This document shows positions 41,957-50,755 of a DNA stretch of 64,000 nt, in pieces. The notes below the pieces were generated by a model that had not been told where the DNA came from, did not search any database, and worked only from the letters and a program-made list of their open reading frames with translations. The translations under genes and the position numbers were made by a program. Each line of letters starts with the position of its first letter. The stretch's first letter is position 1. Source of the stretch: DASUCS01 sp041166385. Its GTDB lineage: Bacteria > Actinomycetota > Acidimicrobiia > Acidimicrobiales > JACDCH01. The stretch is from NCBI GenBank assembly GCA_041166385.1, contig JBEEFW010000163.1:62001-126000 (forward strand), written 5' to 3'.

Positions 41957-42985
41957 ATGACCTACCTGGCCGAATACATCTGGATCGACGGCACCGAGCC
42001 GACCGCCAAGCTGCGGTCGAAGACCAAGGTGCTGGACGGCAAGACCGCTTCGAGTGCCGCTGACCTGCCCATCTGGGGGTTCGACGGTTCCAGCACGAAT
42101 CAGGCTCCCGGGAGCAACTCGGACTGCGTCTTGCAGCCCGTGTTCTCCTGCCCTGATCCGATCCGCGGGGGCGACAACCTCCTCGTCATGTGCGAGGTGC
42201 TGCTCACGGACATGAGCCCGCACGCGACCAACACCCGGGCGCAACTGCGGCCGGTGGCGGAGAAGTACGCCGCGCAAGAGTCGCTGTTCGGCATCGAGCA
42301 GGAGTACACGTTCTTCTCGGGCAGCCGGCCCCTCGGCTTCCCCGAGGCTGGCTTCCCGGCACCCCAGGGCGGCTACTACTGCGGCGTCGGTGCCGACGAG
42401 ATCTTTGGTCGTCCGGTCGTCGAGAAGCACCTCGAGAACTGCCTCAAGGCCGGCCTCGCCATCTCGGGCATCAACGCCGAGGTGATGCCCGGTCAGTGGG
42501 AGTTCCAAGTGGGCCCGGTGGGCCCGCTCGAGGTTTCCGACCAACTGTGGCTGGCGCGCTGGCTCCTGTACCGCACGGCGGAGGACTTCGGCGTCTCCGC
42601 GACGCTGTCGCCGAAGCCCGTGATGGGCGACTGGAACGGTGCGGGTGCGCACACGAACTTCTCGACGAAGGCAATGCGCGAGAGCTACGACCCGATCATC
42701 ACTGCGTGCGAGGCGTTGGCGACCAAGCCGCTCGAGCACGTGAAGGTGTACGGCTTCGGCATCGAAGGTCGCCTCACTGGCCTGCACGAGACGGCGCCGT
42801 GGAGCGAATTCAACTACGGCGTGTCGGACCGGGGCGCATCGGTGCGCATCCCGTGGCAGGTCGCGCAGGACAAGAAGGGCTACATCGAAGACCGTCGCCC
42901 GAACGCGAACTGCGACCCCTACGAGGTGACCCGCATGATCGTGGACACCTGCTGCGCGGCACTGGAGCACGAGCTCCAGAACTGA
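41957..42985 (+). CDS. glnII: Glutamine synthetase type II
   Basis: 342 residues, the short eukaryote-like GSII. EYIWIDG at the N-terminus, LPIWGFDGSSTNQAPG, FGIEQEYTFF, VMPGQWEFQVGP, GAGAHTNFSTK and DRRPNANCDPYEVTRMIV are diagnostic. It makes glutamine from glutamate, ammonia and ATP and is usually induced under nitrogen limitation in actinobacteria. ATG 41957 is preceded by CAAGGAA. A strong hairpin (42994-43028) follows it. Confidence 0.95.
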   Translation: MTYLAEYIWIDGTEPTAKLRSKTKVLDGKTASSAADLPIWGFDGSSTNQAPGSNSDCVLQPVFSCPDPIRGGDNLLVMCEVLLTDMSPHATNTRAQLRPVAEKYAAQESLFGIEQEYTFFSGSRPLGFPEAGFPAPQGGYYCGVGADEIFGRPVVEKHLENCLKAGLAISGINAEVMPGQWEFQVGPVGPLEVSDQLWLARWLLYRTAEDFGVSATLSPKPVMGDWNGAGAHTNFSTKAMRESYDPIITACEALATKPLEHVKVYGFGIEGRLTGLHETAPWSEFNYGVSDRGASVRIPWQVAQDKKGYIEDRRPNANCDPYEVTRMIVDTCCAALEHELQN

Positions 42986-42993
42986 GTGTGCGT

Positions 42994-43028
42994 CGTCGGG
43001 CCGCCCCTTACGAGGGGCGGCCCCGACG
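42994..43028 (+). terminator. Strong hairpin between glnII and glnA
   Basis: CGTCGGG-CCGCCCC pairs with GGGGCGG-CCCCGACG around a 6-base loop, a 14-pair GC-rich stem with a single bulge. It ends glnII transcription and leaves about 45 bases for the next start. Confidence 0.7.
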
Positions 43029-43073
43029 GGTTAGGTTGCCCCGAGTCATTGGGGTGACCACAGAGGAGGGGCC

Positions 43074-44501
43074 GTGCAGGAACGCACAGCTGACGAGGTG
43101 CTCGGGCTGATCCGAGACGAGGCCATCGACATCGTCGATTTCCGCTTCTGCGACCTCCCCGGTTTGATGCAGCACTTCTCCTCTCCCGCGCACGAGCTGA
43201 CGTCTGACGCGTTCGAGGAAGGTCTCGGCTTCGACGGCTCGTCGATCCGTGGCTTCCAGGAGATTCAAGAGTCGGACATGATCCTCGTGCCCGACCCGAA
43301 CACGGTCGTGATCGATCCGTTCCGCACACACCGCACGTTGAACATCAACTGCTTCGTGCGCGACCCCATCACGCTCGAGCCGTACTCGCGTGATCCGCGC
43401 TACGTCGCGAAGAAGGCCGAAGACCACCTGGTGTCCACCGGCCTGGCCGACACGTGTTACTTCGGACCCGAGGCCGAGTTCTTCATCTTCGACGACGTGC
43501 GTTTCCACTACGACCAGCACTCGGCGTCGCATTCGGTCGACTCGATCGAGGCGGCGTGGAACACCGCGCGCGATGAGGGCGGCAAGAACCTCGGGTACAA
43601 GATCCGGTACAAGGAGGGCTACTTCCCCGTGCCGCCGATGGACCAGTACCAAGACCTGCGCTCCGAGATGATCCTCACGATGGAACGCCTCGGCATCGAG
43701 GTCGAGATCCAGCACCACGAGGTCGGTACCGCCGGTCAGGCCGAGATCGACATGCGCTTCGACACGCTGCTGCGCATGGCCGACAAGCTGATGCTCTACA
43801 AGTACGTCGTGAAGAACGTGGCGTGGGCCGCGGGTAAGTCGGCGACGTTCATGCCGAAGCCGATCTTCCAGGACAACGGCTCCGGCATGCACTGCCACCA
43901 ATCGCTGTGGAAGGGCGGCGAGCCATTGTTCTTCGACGAAGCGGGCTACGCCGGCTTGTCCGACATGGCGCGCTGGTACATCGGCGGCCTGCTCGCGCAC
44001 GCACCGGCGATCCTCGCGTTCGCCGCGCCGACCACGAACTCGTACAAGCGACTCGTGCCTGGCTACGAAGCCCCGGTGAACCTCGTGTACTCGCAGCGCA
44101 ACCGCTCTGCATCGGTGCGCATCCCGCTGTACTCGAAGAGTCCGAAGGCGAAGCGCCTCGAGTTCCGTTGCCCCGACCCGTCGTGCAACCCCTACCTCGC
44201 GTTCTCCGCGATGTTGCAAGCGGGACTCGACGGCATCAACAACCGCACCGAGCCGCCGCCGCCGGTCGACAAGGACCTGTACGACCTGCCACCGGAGGAG
44301 TTGGCCAAGGTGCCGCAGGTGCCGAGCTCGCTCGATGCAGCACTCGACGCCCTCGAAGGCGACAACGCGTTCCTGAAGGTCGGCGGCGTGTTCACCGACG
44401 ATCTCATCGAGACGTGGATCGACTACAAGCGCGCCACCGAGATCGACGCCATCCGCCTCCGCCCGCACCCGTATGAGTTCGCGCTCTACTACGACATCTG
44501 A
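43074..44501 (+). CDS. glnA: Glutamine synthetase type I, beta subgroup (main GS)
   Basis: 475 residues, as expected for GSI-beta. FDGSSIRGFQEIQESDM, GPEAEFFIFDD, GSGMHCHQSLWK, NSYKRLVPGYEAP, RSASVRIP and RLEFRCPDPSCNPYLAFSAML are the catalytic parts. The adenylylation site is present (KDLYDLPPEEL), so GlnE encoded at 50755-53328 is its likely modifier. The start is GTG 43074 with AGGAGGGG upstream. It lies after the glnII terminator and is followed by its own hairpin. Confidence 0.96.
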   Translation: MQERTADEVLGLIRDEAIDIVDFRFCDLPGLMQHFSSPAHELTSDAFEEGLGFDGSSIRGFQEIQESDMILVPDPNTVVIDPFRTHRTLNINCFVRDPITLEPYSRDPRYVAKKAEDHLVSTGLADTCYFGPEAEFFIFDDVRFHYDQHSASHSVDSIEAAWNTARDEGGKNLGYKIRYKEGYFPVPPMDQYQDLRSEMILTMERLGIEVEIQHHEVGTAGQAEIDMRFDTLLRMADKLMLYKYVVKNVAWAAGKSATFMPKPIFQDNGSGMHCHQSLWKGGEPLFFDEAGYAGLSDMARWYIGGLLAHAPAILAFAAPTTNSYKRLVPGYEAPVNLVYSQRNRSASVRIPLYSKSPKAKRLEFRCPDPSCNPYLAFSAMLQAGLDGINNRTEPPPPVDKDLYDLPPEELAKVPQVPSSLDAALDALEGDNAFLKVGGVFTDDLIETWIDYKRATEIDAIRLRPHPYEFALYYDI

Positions 44502-44504
44502 TTC

Positions 44505-44545
44505 TCGAGGCAATGAGGGCCGGTAGCCAGCCCCTATTGCCTCGA
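44505..44545 (+). terminator. Hairpin after glnA
   Basis: TCGAGGCAAT pairs with ATTGCCTCGA (10 bases), and the inner part adds more pairs (GAGGGC.. with ..AGCCCCT). It begins 3 bases after the glnA stop. There is no T tract of note. Confidence 0.6.
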
Positions 44546-44558
44546 CTATGAATGACTG

Positions 44559-45380
44559 ATGGCGACGCTCACACGACGGCAGCGGCGGTTGCGTCGACGC
44601 AACCGGAGAGCAGCGCTCGCGTCGTTGATCGTCGTAGTACTGCTCGCGGGTGTGGCGGCCGCCGTCTCCCGCTCCTCGAGTGACAGCGGCTCGGCGGCGG
44701 TGGCGTCGTCGACCACGACGTCGCTGGAGTCGACCCCTGTTGTCACCACCCCCGCGGCGGGCACCTCGTACATCGCCACCGCGCAGGTGCCGGACATCGA
44801 CGTGTTCGACGCGCCGAACGCGTCGAAGCCCTCCAAGTCGTTCAAGAACCCGTGGTTCATCAACGACGACCCCAAGTTGCCGGTGCCGCTCGTGTTCAGC
44901 GTGCGGCAGCAGCAAGAGGACGGATGGATCGAGGTGCTCTTACCGACGCGGCCGAACAGCAGCACCGGCTGGGTCCACGCCGCCGACATCGCGCTGTCGG
45001 TGACGAGATATCGCATCACAGTCGAGCTCGGCGCGCACCGGCTGCAGGCACTCGACGGCGACCGCGTGTTGCTCGAGGGCACGGTGGCCGCCGGTGCACC
45101 CGCAACTCCGACCCCGACTGGCGACTACTACATCGTCGCCTTGCTCAAGGCGCCGAACCCGAACACGGTGTACGGCCCGTATGCGTACGGCTTGTCCGGA
45201 CATTCGGAGGTGCTCGAGACATTCGCGGGCGGCGATGCCGAGGTGGGGATCCACGGCAACAACGACGAGAGCGTTTTGGGCAAGGACGTGTCGCACGGCT
45301 GCATCCGCATGAGCAACGACGGCATCACGAGCCTCGCCGCCCTGTTGCCGTTGGGCACCCCGGTCACCATCACCGCCTGA
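44559..45380 (+). CDS. L,D-transpeptidase (YkuD domain)
   Basis: 273 residues. A basic N-terminus and one membrane helix (~18-36) are followed by a Ser/Thr-rich spacer, an SH3-like domain (~65-145) and a YkuD domain (~150-273) with IHGNND and the catalytic SHGCIRMSND (Cys ~251). It forms 3-3 cross-links in peptidoglycan on the outer side. GTPxGxY-like TPTGDYYI is also present. Confidence 0.93.
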   Translation: MATLTRRQRRLRRRNRRAALASLIVVVLLAGVAAAVSRSSSDSGSAAVASSTTTSLESTPVVTTPAAGTSYIATAQVPDIDVFDAPNASKPSKSFKNPWFINDDPKLPVPLVFSVRQQQEDGWIEVLLPTRPNSSTGWVHAADIALSVTRYRITVELGAHRLQALDGDRVLLEGTVAAGAPATPTPTGDYYIVALLKAPNPNTVYGPYAYGLSGHSEVLETFAGGDAEVGIHGNNDESVLGKDVSHGCIRMSNDGITSLAALLPLGTPVTITA

Positions 45381-45429
45381 TCCCGGTTCCGCAGGGTGCC
45401 CTCACGTCGGAGTGGGTAGGTTGCTCGCC

Positions 45430-45813
45430 ATGAGCGACCAGCCCTCACATCAGCAGGTGAAGGATGCCACCGCGAGCGCCGAGGCGACGATGCCGCCGCA
45501 GCGCGTTCCGGTGAATGTGTACGAGACCACCGCCGCGCTCGTCGTCATCGCTCCGCTCCCCGCAGTGCAGGCGCAGGACGTCACCATCGAACTGCGGCCC
45601 GGCACGCTGCGCTTCTGGGCACACCTGCGCAGCGCGGGCCCTCGCGATTACCTCGTGCAGGAGTGGGACTACGGCGGCTACGAGCGTGAGGTCGACCTGC
45701 CTGATGGTTACGGCAGCTCGGTCGAGGCGTCACTCGCCAACGGTCAGTTGGCGATTCGGGTGCTCCGCGGTGAGGTGGCCAGCCCCCTCAGCGTTCAGCC
45801 GAGCGCCCTGTAG
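45430..45813 (+). CDS. Hsp20/alpha-crystallin-like protein
   Basis: 127 residues. VNVYETTAALVVIAPLPAVQAQDVTIEL and YEREVDLPDGYGSSVEASLANGQLAIRV are the beta strands of the alpha-crystallin domain (the ANGQL-IRV motif is typical). The usual C-terminal IxI is not obvious. It probably binds unfolding proteins. ATG 45430 is used. Confidence 0.82.
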   Translation: MSDQPSHQQVKDATASAEATMPPQRVPVNVYETTAALVVIAPLPAVQAQDVTIELRPGTLRFWAHLRSAGPRDYLVQEWDYGGYEREVDLPDGYGSSVEASLANGQLAIRVLRGEVASPLSVQPSAL

Positions 45814-45835
45814 CTCTCGGTCCTACGCTGCGCAG

Positions 45836-46132
45836 ATGCGAGGCGATCGCGTTGAAGTCGTGGTCGACGTCGGTGACGGTGTTCGTACCTTCGACATCAT
45901 CGCGACGCGCGCCGGCCGCCGTGTCGAGGTGTCGGTTGGACGCACCTCGGTCGAAGTCGTCGAGGTGACTCGTACCGGTCAACCGGTGCGCACGGCACGG
46001 TTCCTCGCGTCACGCGTCGTCGCCGTCGTCGAGCATCCGATGGACGATACGAGTGGCGACGACGAGCCGACGGCCCGCCGTCGCGGCCGTCGCACGAACG
46101 AGAACCAGGCCTCGCTCGAAATCGTCCCCTGA
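45836..46132 (+). CDS. Small protein of unknown function
   Basis: 98 residues from ATG 45836, 22 bases after the Hsp20-like gene. The first ~65 residues are strongly beta-strand-like (RVEVVVDVGDGVRTFDII, RRVEVSVGRTSVEVVEV); the tail is basic and disordered (ARRRGRRTNE). There is no signal or membrane segment. It could bind nucleic acid through the tail, but nothing specific is recognised. Confidence 0.6.
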   Translation: MRGDRVEVVVDVGDGVRTFDIIATRAGRRVEVSVGRTSVEVVEVTRTGQPVRTARFLASRVVAVVEHPMDDTSGDDEPTARRRGRRTNENQASLEIVP

Positions 46133-46143
46133 GGCCCTGACGA

Positions 46144-47406
46144 TTACGACAGTGCTTGCGCGATGCAGTGGAGGCCGAGTCCGGCGAGTCCGCCGACGAC
46201 CGTGCCGTTGATGCGGATGTACTGCAGGTCCGCACCGAGCAGCAGCTCGAGGCGTCGGGCCGTTTCCTCGCCATCCCAGCGAGCGATCGTCCCCGTGACG
46301 AGCGCCGCGATCTCCCCGTCGAATCGTTCGACGACATAGCGCACGAGCGTCTCCGCGCCGTTGTCGACCATCGACGCCAGCGCGGGATCGTCGCGCAGCC
46401 TTGCACCCGCTGACGCGATCGCGTCGGCCAGTCGACGGCGTAGCTCCGAATCGGGATCGGCTGCGGCGGTGCGAAGTTGCACCTTCGCATCAGTCCACGC
46501 CGCCGCCACCCACTCGCGCAGTTGTTGCTGGCTCAGCAGATCGCGCTTCAGCTGCTCGCCGCGCGCTCGGAGCTCGGGCGACGTCTCGAGGTCGTGAACC
46601 AGCTTGGTGATGCGCTCGTCGAGCTCACGACGCAGGCCGTGCTCGTGGTCGGTCGCCATGTCGCGCAGCACGCTCTCGGCCCCATCGAGGAGCCGGTCGA
46701 AGATGCGATCCTCCACCGCGCCGGGCAACCACCAGGGTGACTTGTCCTCGAAGCGCCGATGCAGCTCGTCACGGTGATCCTCGAGCGCGCGGAGCAGGCC
46801 GAGCAGCGCGGCGTCGATGAGCTCGTCGTGGCGACGTTGCGCGGTGAAGGCCCGCAGCGCGCGGCCCGCGAGCGGTGCCAGCTGCACCCGGTCGAGTTGT
46901 TCACGGGCGATCGCCTCGAGCGCGGTGTGCACCTCCTCGTCCTTGATGAGGTCGGCGATGGCGACGGCGCCGTCGGCGATGTATCCCGCGAGGCGTTCGG
47001 CGTTCGCCGGCTCACACAACCAGGCGGCCAAACGATTCGAGATGCGGGCCGCCGTGACCCGGGCCACGATCGAGTCGGGTGTGAGGAAGCTGTCCTGGAT
47101 GAACTCGCCGAGGGTCTCGCCGAACTGGTCCTTGCGTTCGGGGATGATCGCAGTGTGGGGGATCGGCAGCCCGAGCGGTCGCCGGAAGAGCGCCGTGACC
47201 GCGAACCAGTCAGCCAGCCCGCCGACCATCGACGCTTCGGCGGTGGCCTGCACGTAGCCGAGCCAGCTGTCCGCGCCGACGATCGTCGTCACCGCGAACA
47301 CGAGCGTCGTGAACCCCAACAGCGCACCGGCCCAGCGGCGCGTGACGACGAGCCGCTGCTGGCGCAGCTCCTCAGACTTGAAGCGCGGCAGCGCGGTGGA
47401 AGTCAA
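46144..47406 (-). CDS. DUF445 family membrane protein
   Basis: 420 residues. The N-terminal helix (~25-50), the EASMVGGLADWFAVTALFRRPLGLPIPHTAIIP motif core (VGGLADWFAVTALFR) and the long helical middle (~100-385) are typical of DUF445/YjiN. A second membrane helix lies at the C-terminus (~400-415). The function is unknown. The TTG start overlaps the stop of the amidohydrolase upstream. Confidence 0.9.
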   Translation of the reverse strand: MTSTALPRFKSEELRQQRLVVTRRWAGALLGFTTLVFAVTTIVGADSWLGYVQATAEASMVGGLADWFAVTALFRRPLGLPIPHTAIIPERKDQFGETLGEFIQDSFLTPDSIVARVTAARISNRLAAWLCEPANAERLAGYIADGAVAIADLIKDEEVHTALEAIAREQLDRVQLAPLAGRALRAFTAQRRHDELIDAALLGLLRALEDHRDELHRRFEDKSPWWLPGAVEDRIFDRLLDGAESVLRDMATDHEHGLRRELDERITKLVHDLETSPELRARGEQLKRDLLSQQQLREWVAAAWTDAKVQLRTAAADPDSELRRRLADAIASAGARLRDDPALASMVDNGAETLVRYVVERFDGEIAALVTGTIARWDGEETARRLELLLGADLQYIRINGTVVGGLAGLGLHCIAQALS

Positions 47407-48536
47407 CGGGCGAGCAACAACTCCACGTTGTCCGCGAACAGTCCGGGCTGTTCGTCAGGGTCGCAGCCGGCGCGGCGGTAGTCGTCGAGCGGCGAGTCGG
47501 TGCCTTCGGAGTGCGGAAAGTCGCTGCAACACATGAACACATCGCCCGTCTTGCGGGTGAGCCGTGCCGGGTCTTCGTAGGAGAACGACGCGATGCGCAC
47601 GTGCTCGAGGAGGTAGTCGCTCGGGCGCTTCGCCAGCGTCACGTCGGTGCCGTTGAGCCGGCTGGTGAAGTCGACCGATCCATCGAGCATCAACAGGAAC
47701 TGCGGCACCCAGATCGAGCTCAACTCGACGATCCCGAGCCGCAGGCCCGGATGCCGATCGAACACTCCGTCGAGGATGAGGTCGGTGAGGGCCAGCGCCG
47801 GCGGCACCCAGATGAATGCGGATTCGATCGCGGGCACGAACGAATCGCCCTCGGCTGGGTACCAGCAGTCGTCGAACACCCGGGGTTGGTCGGCGACGTG
47901 AAAGACCGGAGTGACGCCGTGCTCGACGAACGCGGCCCAGATTCGCTCGTGATCGGGATGGCTGAGCGGGCGACCGTCGACCGGGGCCGGCGCGATCATC
48001 GCCAGACGCACGCCGGCGGCGTCGAGCTCCGCGAGCTGTGCTTCGATCCAGTCACCGTCCCGCAACGTGAGGTGGGCGACGGGATGCAACCGGCGACCGG
48101 AGTCGGTCACGATCGATGCACACCACCGGTTCCAGGCCGTCATATTGGCGGTGAGCGCGGGCAGCGACGACGAGAGTCGTCGCTCCCACAGCAGGCCGAA
48201 GTTCGGGAAGCACACCGCTTCGTCGATACCGACTTCGTCGAGCCAGCCGACTCGCGCGCTGGGGCTCCAGTACGTGTCGGGGAGCGCGTCGTCGTAGGTG
48301 TACGACGACGGTTCGCCGGCGCGCAGGTGACGACGGTGGTCGCCGTTGCTCTGGACGTTGCCGGGCAGGTGCACATCGGCCAGCTCGAGACGCTGATTCC
48401 GCCATGTGACCCACGTGTAACCCTGTCCGTCGTCAACGAGCTCGAGCGCCTCGTCACGCTGCGACGGATCGATGTGGTCGGCCCACATTCCGCGCGGCTC
48501 GTAGAGGTGTTGGTCGCTGTCGATGACCCCAGTCAC
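47403..48536 (-). CDS. Amidohydrolase-2 family metal-dependent hydrolase
   Basis: 377 residues, TIM-barrel type. IDSDQHLYEP at the N-terminus is the family metal-binding start (D-x-D/x-H variant), VFHVAD supplies another His, and CCSDFPHSEGTD the distal Asp/His. Relatives include decarboxylases and hydrolases of aromatic acids. The substrate cannot be told. It is coupled by a 4-base overlap to the DUF445 gene. Confidence 0.85.
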   Translation of the reverse strand: MTGVIDSDQHLYEPRGMWADHIDPSQRDEALELVDDGQGYTWVTWRNQRLELADVHLPGNVQSNGDHRRHLRAGEPSSYTYDDALPDTYWSPSARVGWLDEVGIDEAVCFPNFGLLWERRLSSSLPALTANMTAWNRWCASIVTDSGRRLHPVAHLTLRDGDWIEAQLAELDAAGVRLAMIAPAPVDGRPLSHPDHERIWAAFVEHGVTPVFHVADQPRVFDDCWYPAEGDSFVPAIESAFIWVPPALALTDLILDGVFDRHPGLRLGIVELSSIWVPQFLLMLDGSVDFTSRLNGTDVTLAKRPSDYLLEHVRIASFSYEDPARLTRKTGDVFMCCSDFPHSEGTDSPLDDYRRAGCDPDEQPGLFADNVELLLAR

Positions 48537-48555
48537 GCCGGGCAGTCTTCACCCG

Positions 48556-49383
48556 TCAGGGGATGAACGCCAACAGGTCGAGACGTACGAATGTGAGGTC
48601 GTACGTGCCATCCGGCCGTCGCAGCTCATCGACGCGGGCGGCGACGGAGGCGCGGAACGGCTCGCGCTGCTCGGGGGCGAGATCGACGGCGTACGCCTCG
48701 ACGGCCTGGCTCGACAACCAGCCGAGGATGCTGTCGCGATCGAAGGAGCGACGTTGGGCGACGGTGTGCACGAAGCCGTCGCGGACGTCGAAACCAATCT
48801 CGAGGAGCAGATCGAGGTAGGCGCCGGCGTGTACGAACGTCCACGGCGCACGCGGTGCGTTCGGGCCCGCCACATCGCGCGCGATCTCGTCGAGGAACGC
48901 GACGACCTCACGCACGTTGTCGCCGCCGCCGCATTCGACGCGCAGCGCGCCCCCCGAACGCAGCAGTCGACGGCAGTCGCGCAGGATCGACGGGTGATCG
49001 GTCCACGGCACCCAATGCAGCATCGACTGGCTGAAGACCACGTCGAACGAGGCGTCGTCGGGCAGTGCGGCGGAGAGGTGTTGCGCAGCCGCTTCGACGA
49101 ACGATTGATTGGCACCGGCGCGCGAGCGCGCCTGCGCCAGCAGCGACGGCTGCGGGTCGACACCGACGACGTGACCGTCGGGAGCGCGGGTGGCCACGGT
49201 GGCCGTCAGGTCGCCGGCACCGCAGCCGAGATCGAGCACGCGGTCGGTCGGCTTCAGCGGCAGCGTGGCGAGGAAGCGGGCGTCGTAGCGGCGGTGGTGG
49301 TCGGTGTTGGCCGCGTACAGCGCGCCGTCCCAGGCTGGCAGCCATGGCTGGAGTCCTACATCATGAGATGACCGTCCCGCCAT
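48556..49383 (-). CDS. Class I SAM-dependent methyltransferase (Tam-like)
   Basis: 275 residues. VLDLGCGAGDLT (motif I), VVGVDPQPSLL (motif II) and FDVVFSQSMLHWVPW (motif IV and post-I region) define a Rossmann methyltransferase close to trans-aconitate methyltransferases. ATG 49383 is preferred; the frame open upstream to 50736 is a shadow. It is divergent from the secreted-protein gene, with a small palindrome in the gap. Confidence 0.9.
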   Translation of the reverse strand: MAGRSSHDVGLQPWLPAWDGALYAANTDHHRRYDARFLATLPLKPTDRVLDLGCGAGDLTATVATRAPDGHVVGVDPQPSLLAQARSRAGANQSFVEAAAQHLSAALPDDASFDVVFSQSMLHWVPWTDHPSILRDCRRLLRSGGALRVECGGGDNVREVVAFLDEIARDVAGPNAPRAPWTFVHAGAYLDLLLEIGFDVRDGFVHTVAQRRSFDRDSILGWLSSQAVEAYAVDLAPEQREPFRASVAARVDELRRPDGTYDLTFVRLDLLAFIP

Positions 49384-49421
49384 GCGGGCAACGTAGCAGT
49401 CGCAATCTCTGGCTGTCGCCT

Positions 49422-49440
49422 CATTTGTCGCTAACAAATG
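49422..49440. promoter_or_regulatory. Palindrome in the divergent promoter region
   Basis: CATTTGT-CGCTA-ACAAATG, 7-base perfect arms with a 5-base spacer, between divergent starts at 49383 and 49459. Operator-like. It includes an in-frame ATG (49438), which makes that ATG a less likely start. Confidence 0.4.
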
Positions 49441-49458
49441 ACCGCCATGGTGAGCGGC

Positions 49459-50046
49459 ATGAAGAAGCTCATCGCCACCATCAGCATCATCAGTGCGCTC
49501 GGCATCGGCGCATTCGCCCTCAACACCGTCATGCCGGCGGGCGCGCTCGGCATCGCCTCGAACCAAGGGGCCGGAACCGCCGCCGATCCGTCGGCATCCT
49601 GCGGGCCTCGGGCCACCTTCAAGGGCGTGCTCGACAAGCTCGTCGCCGACGGCACGATCACGCAGGCCCAGGCCGATGCCATCACCCAAGCCATGCAGGA
49701 AGCCGCCGCCGCCAATCATCCCGGCGGTCCGGGCGGACCCGGTGGCCGCCGAGGTCCCATGGCCGGGAGAGTGATCGACGGCATGTTCCAGGTCTCGGCC
49801 GACACGATCGGTGTGTCCGTCGACGACCTCAAGGCTGCGCTGCAGAGCGGTCAGTCGGTCGCCGATGTGGCCAACGCCCACTCGGTGAACCCGAGCGACG
49901 TCGTCACGGCCATCGTCGACGCCGGCACCACGAAGATCGACGCAGCAGTGGCCAGCGGCAAGGTCACCCAGCAGCAGGCCGACCTCCTCGAGTCGCACCT
50001 TCCTCAGGCGGCCGATCGGTTCGTCAACCACACGAAGACCTGCTGA
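49459..50046 (+). CDS. Secreted protein with repeated helical motifs, unknown
   Basis: About 195 residues from ATG 49459 (ATGs at 49438 and 49447 are also in frame). Residues ~1-30 are a signal peptide (MKKLIATISIISALGIGAF). Two related helical units, LVADGTITQAQADAITQAM and VASGKVTQQQADLLESHL, flank a Gly/Pro-rich linker and a central ADTIGVSVDDLKAALQSG region. Such proteins are common in actinobacteria with no assigned function. It ends near a strong hairpin at 50094. Confidence 0.7.
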   Translation: MKKLIATISIISALGIGAFALNTVMPAGALGIASNQGAGTAADPSASCGPRATFKGVLDKLVADGTITQAQADAITQAMQEAAAANHPGGPGGPGGRRGPMAGRVIDGMFQVSADTIGVSVDDLKAALQSGQSVADVANAHSVNPSDVVTAIVDAGTTKIDAAVASGKVTQQQADLLESHLPQAADRFVNHTKTC

Positions 50047-50076
50047 ACTCCCGGGATCGGCGACGATCCTCATCCC

Positions 50077-50709
50077 TTGCTCCACATCCTGACGGAGGCC
50101 GCCTACGGGCGGCCTCCTGTCGCGGACGGGGACATCACGGTGCTGCCGGCGCTGCCTGGGCCGCGCCATTGCGTGGTGGCGTTCACCGCACATCACGTGA
50201 TGGCGGCGGAGATCGACGAGGACACCATCCGGCAGCGACTCGACCCCGGTGATTTGAGCCAACCGCTGTCCGCGCCGTTCCTGCTGTTCCTCGCCGGATG
50301 GCTCGGCGCGAGCCCCGGCCCGATCGACATGCTGATGGTGGCGCCGCCGGGCGATCACGAGCTGCCGTTGTACGCCCGTGACGACCTCGTCGACCATCCG
50401 CGCGTGCAGCGCGCTGGTCGGTATCGCCGTGAGCTCACTGTCTATGCACACCGCGAGCACGGTGAACCAGACGGCATTCTCGTGATCGGACGAGGCGTCG
50501 CCGGTCGATGGGAGATGGCCTACGAAGTCGCGCCAACCGCGCGGGACTGCGGGCTCGGGAGGCGGATCGCGCGCGCCGCGGGCCGCTTCGTAGACGACGA
50601 GCCGCTGTTCGCGCAGGTCACGCCGGGGAACGTTGCGTCGGTGCGAGCGTGTCTGGCGGCGGGCTATGTGCCGATCGGCAGCGAAGTGCTGTTCAGCCCT
50701 CACGACTGA
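50077..50709 (+). CDS. GNAT-like acetyltransferase domain protein
   Basis: About 210 residues. The C-terminal half has the acetyl-CoA loop features of GNAT (CGLGRRIARAAGRF, then NVASVRACLAAGYVPIGSEVLF). The N-terminal half is a separate domain (VVAFTAHHVMAAEID). The TTG 50077 start has no obvious Shine-Dalgarno, but LHILTEAAYGRPPVADG is probably coding, since related proteins begin similarly as I recall them. A perfect hairpin (50094-50117) lies in its first codons. Confidence 0.75.
   Translation: MLHILTEAAYGRPPVADGDITVLPALPGPRHCVVAFTAHHVMAAEIDEDTIRQRLDPGDLSQPLSAPFLLFLAGWLGASPGPIDMLMVAPPGDHELPLYARDDLVDHPRVQRAGRYRRELTVYAHREHGEPDGILVIGRGVAGRWEMAYEVAPTARDCGLGRRIARAAGRFVDDEPLFAQVTPGNVASVRACLAAGYVPIGSEVLFSPHD
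50094..50117 (+). terminator. Perfect hairpin with TACG loop
   Basis: GGAGGCCGCC-TACG-GGCGGCCTCC: 10 perfect pairs closed by a UNCG-type tetraloop, 48 bases after the secreted-protein stop. It also encodes the start of the GNAT-like protein, so it may both end upstream transcription and hold down translation. Confidence 0.5.
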
Positions 50710-50755
50710 AGTGCACGGACGTGACGCTTCCGTCATGCGGGTGCACTTCAGTCGT
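50702..50755. repeat. Palindromic repeat family B, second copy
   Basis: 25-base arms (ACGACTGAAGTGCAC... and ...GTGCACTTCAGTCGT) around CTTC, with four mismatches in the middle. It overlaps the GNAT stop and the first base of the convergent glnE stop. Related to 5498-5551 and probably a bidirectional terminator. Confidence 0.8.

Noticed and set aside
49384..50736. Upstream extension of the methyltransferase frame
   Set aside because: Antisense to the secreted-protein and GNAT-like genes; the conserved part begins at ATG 49383.
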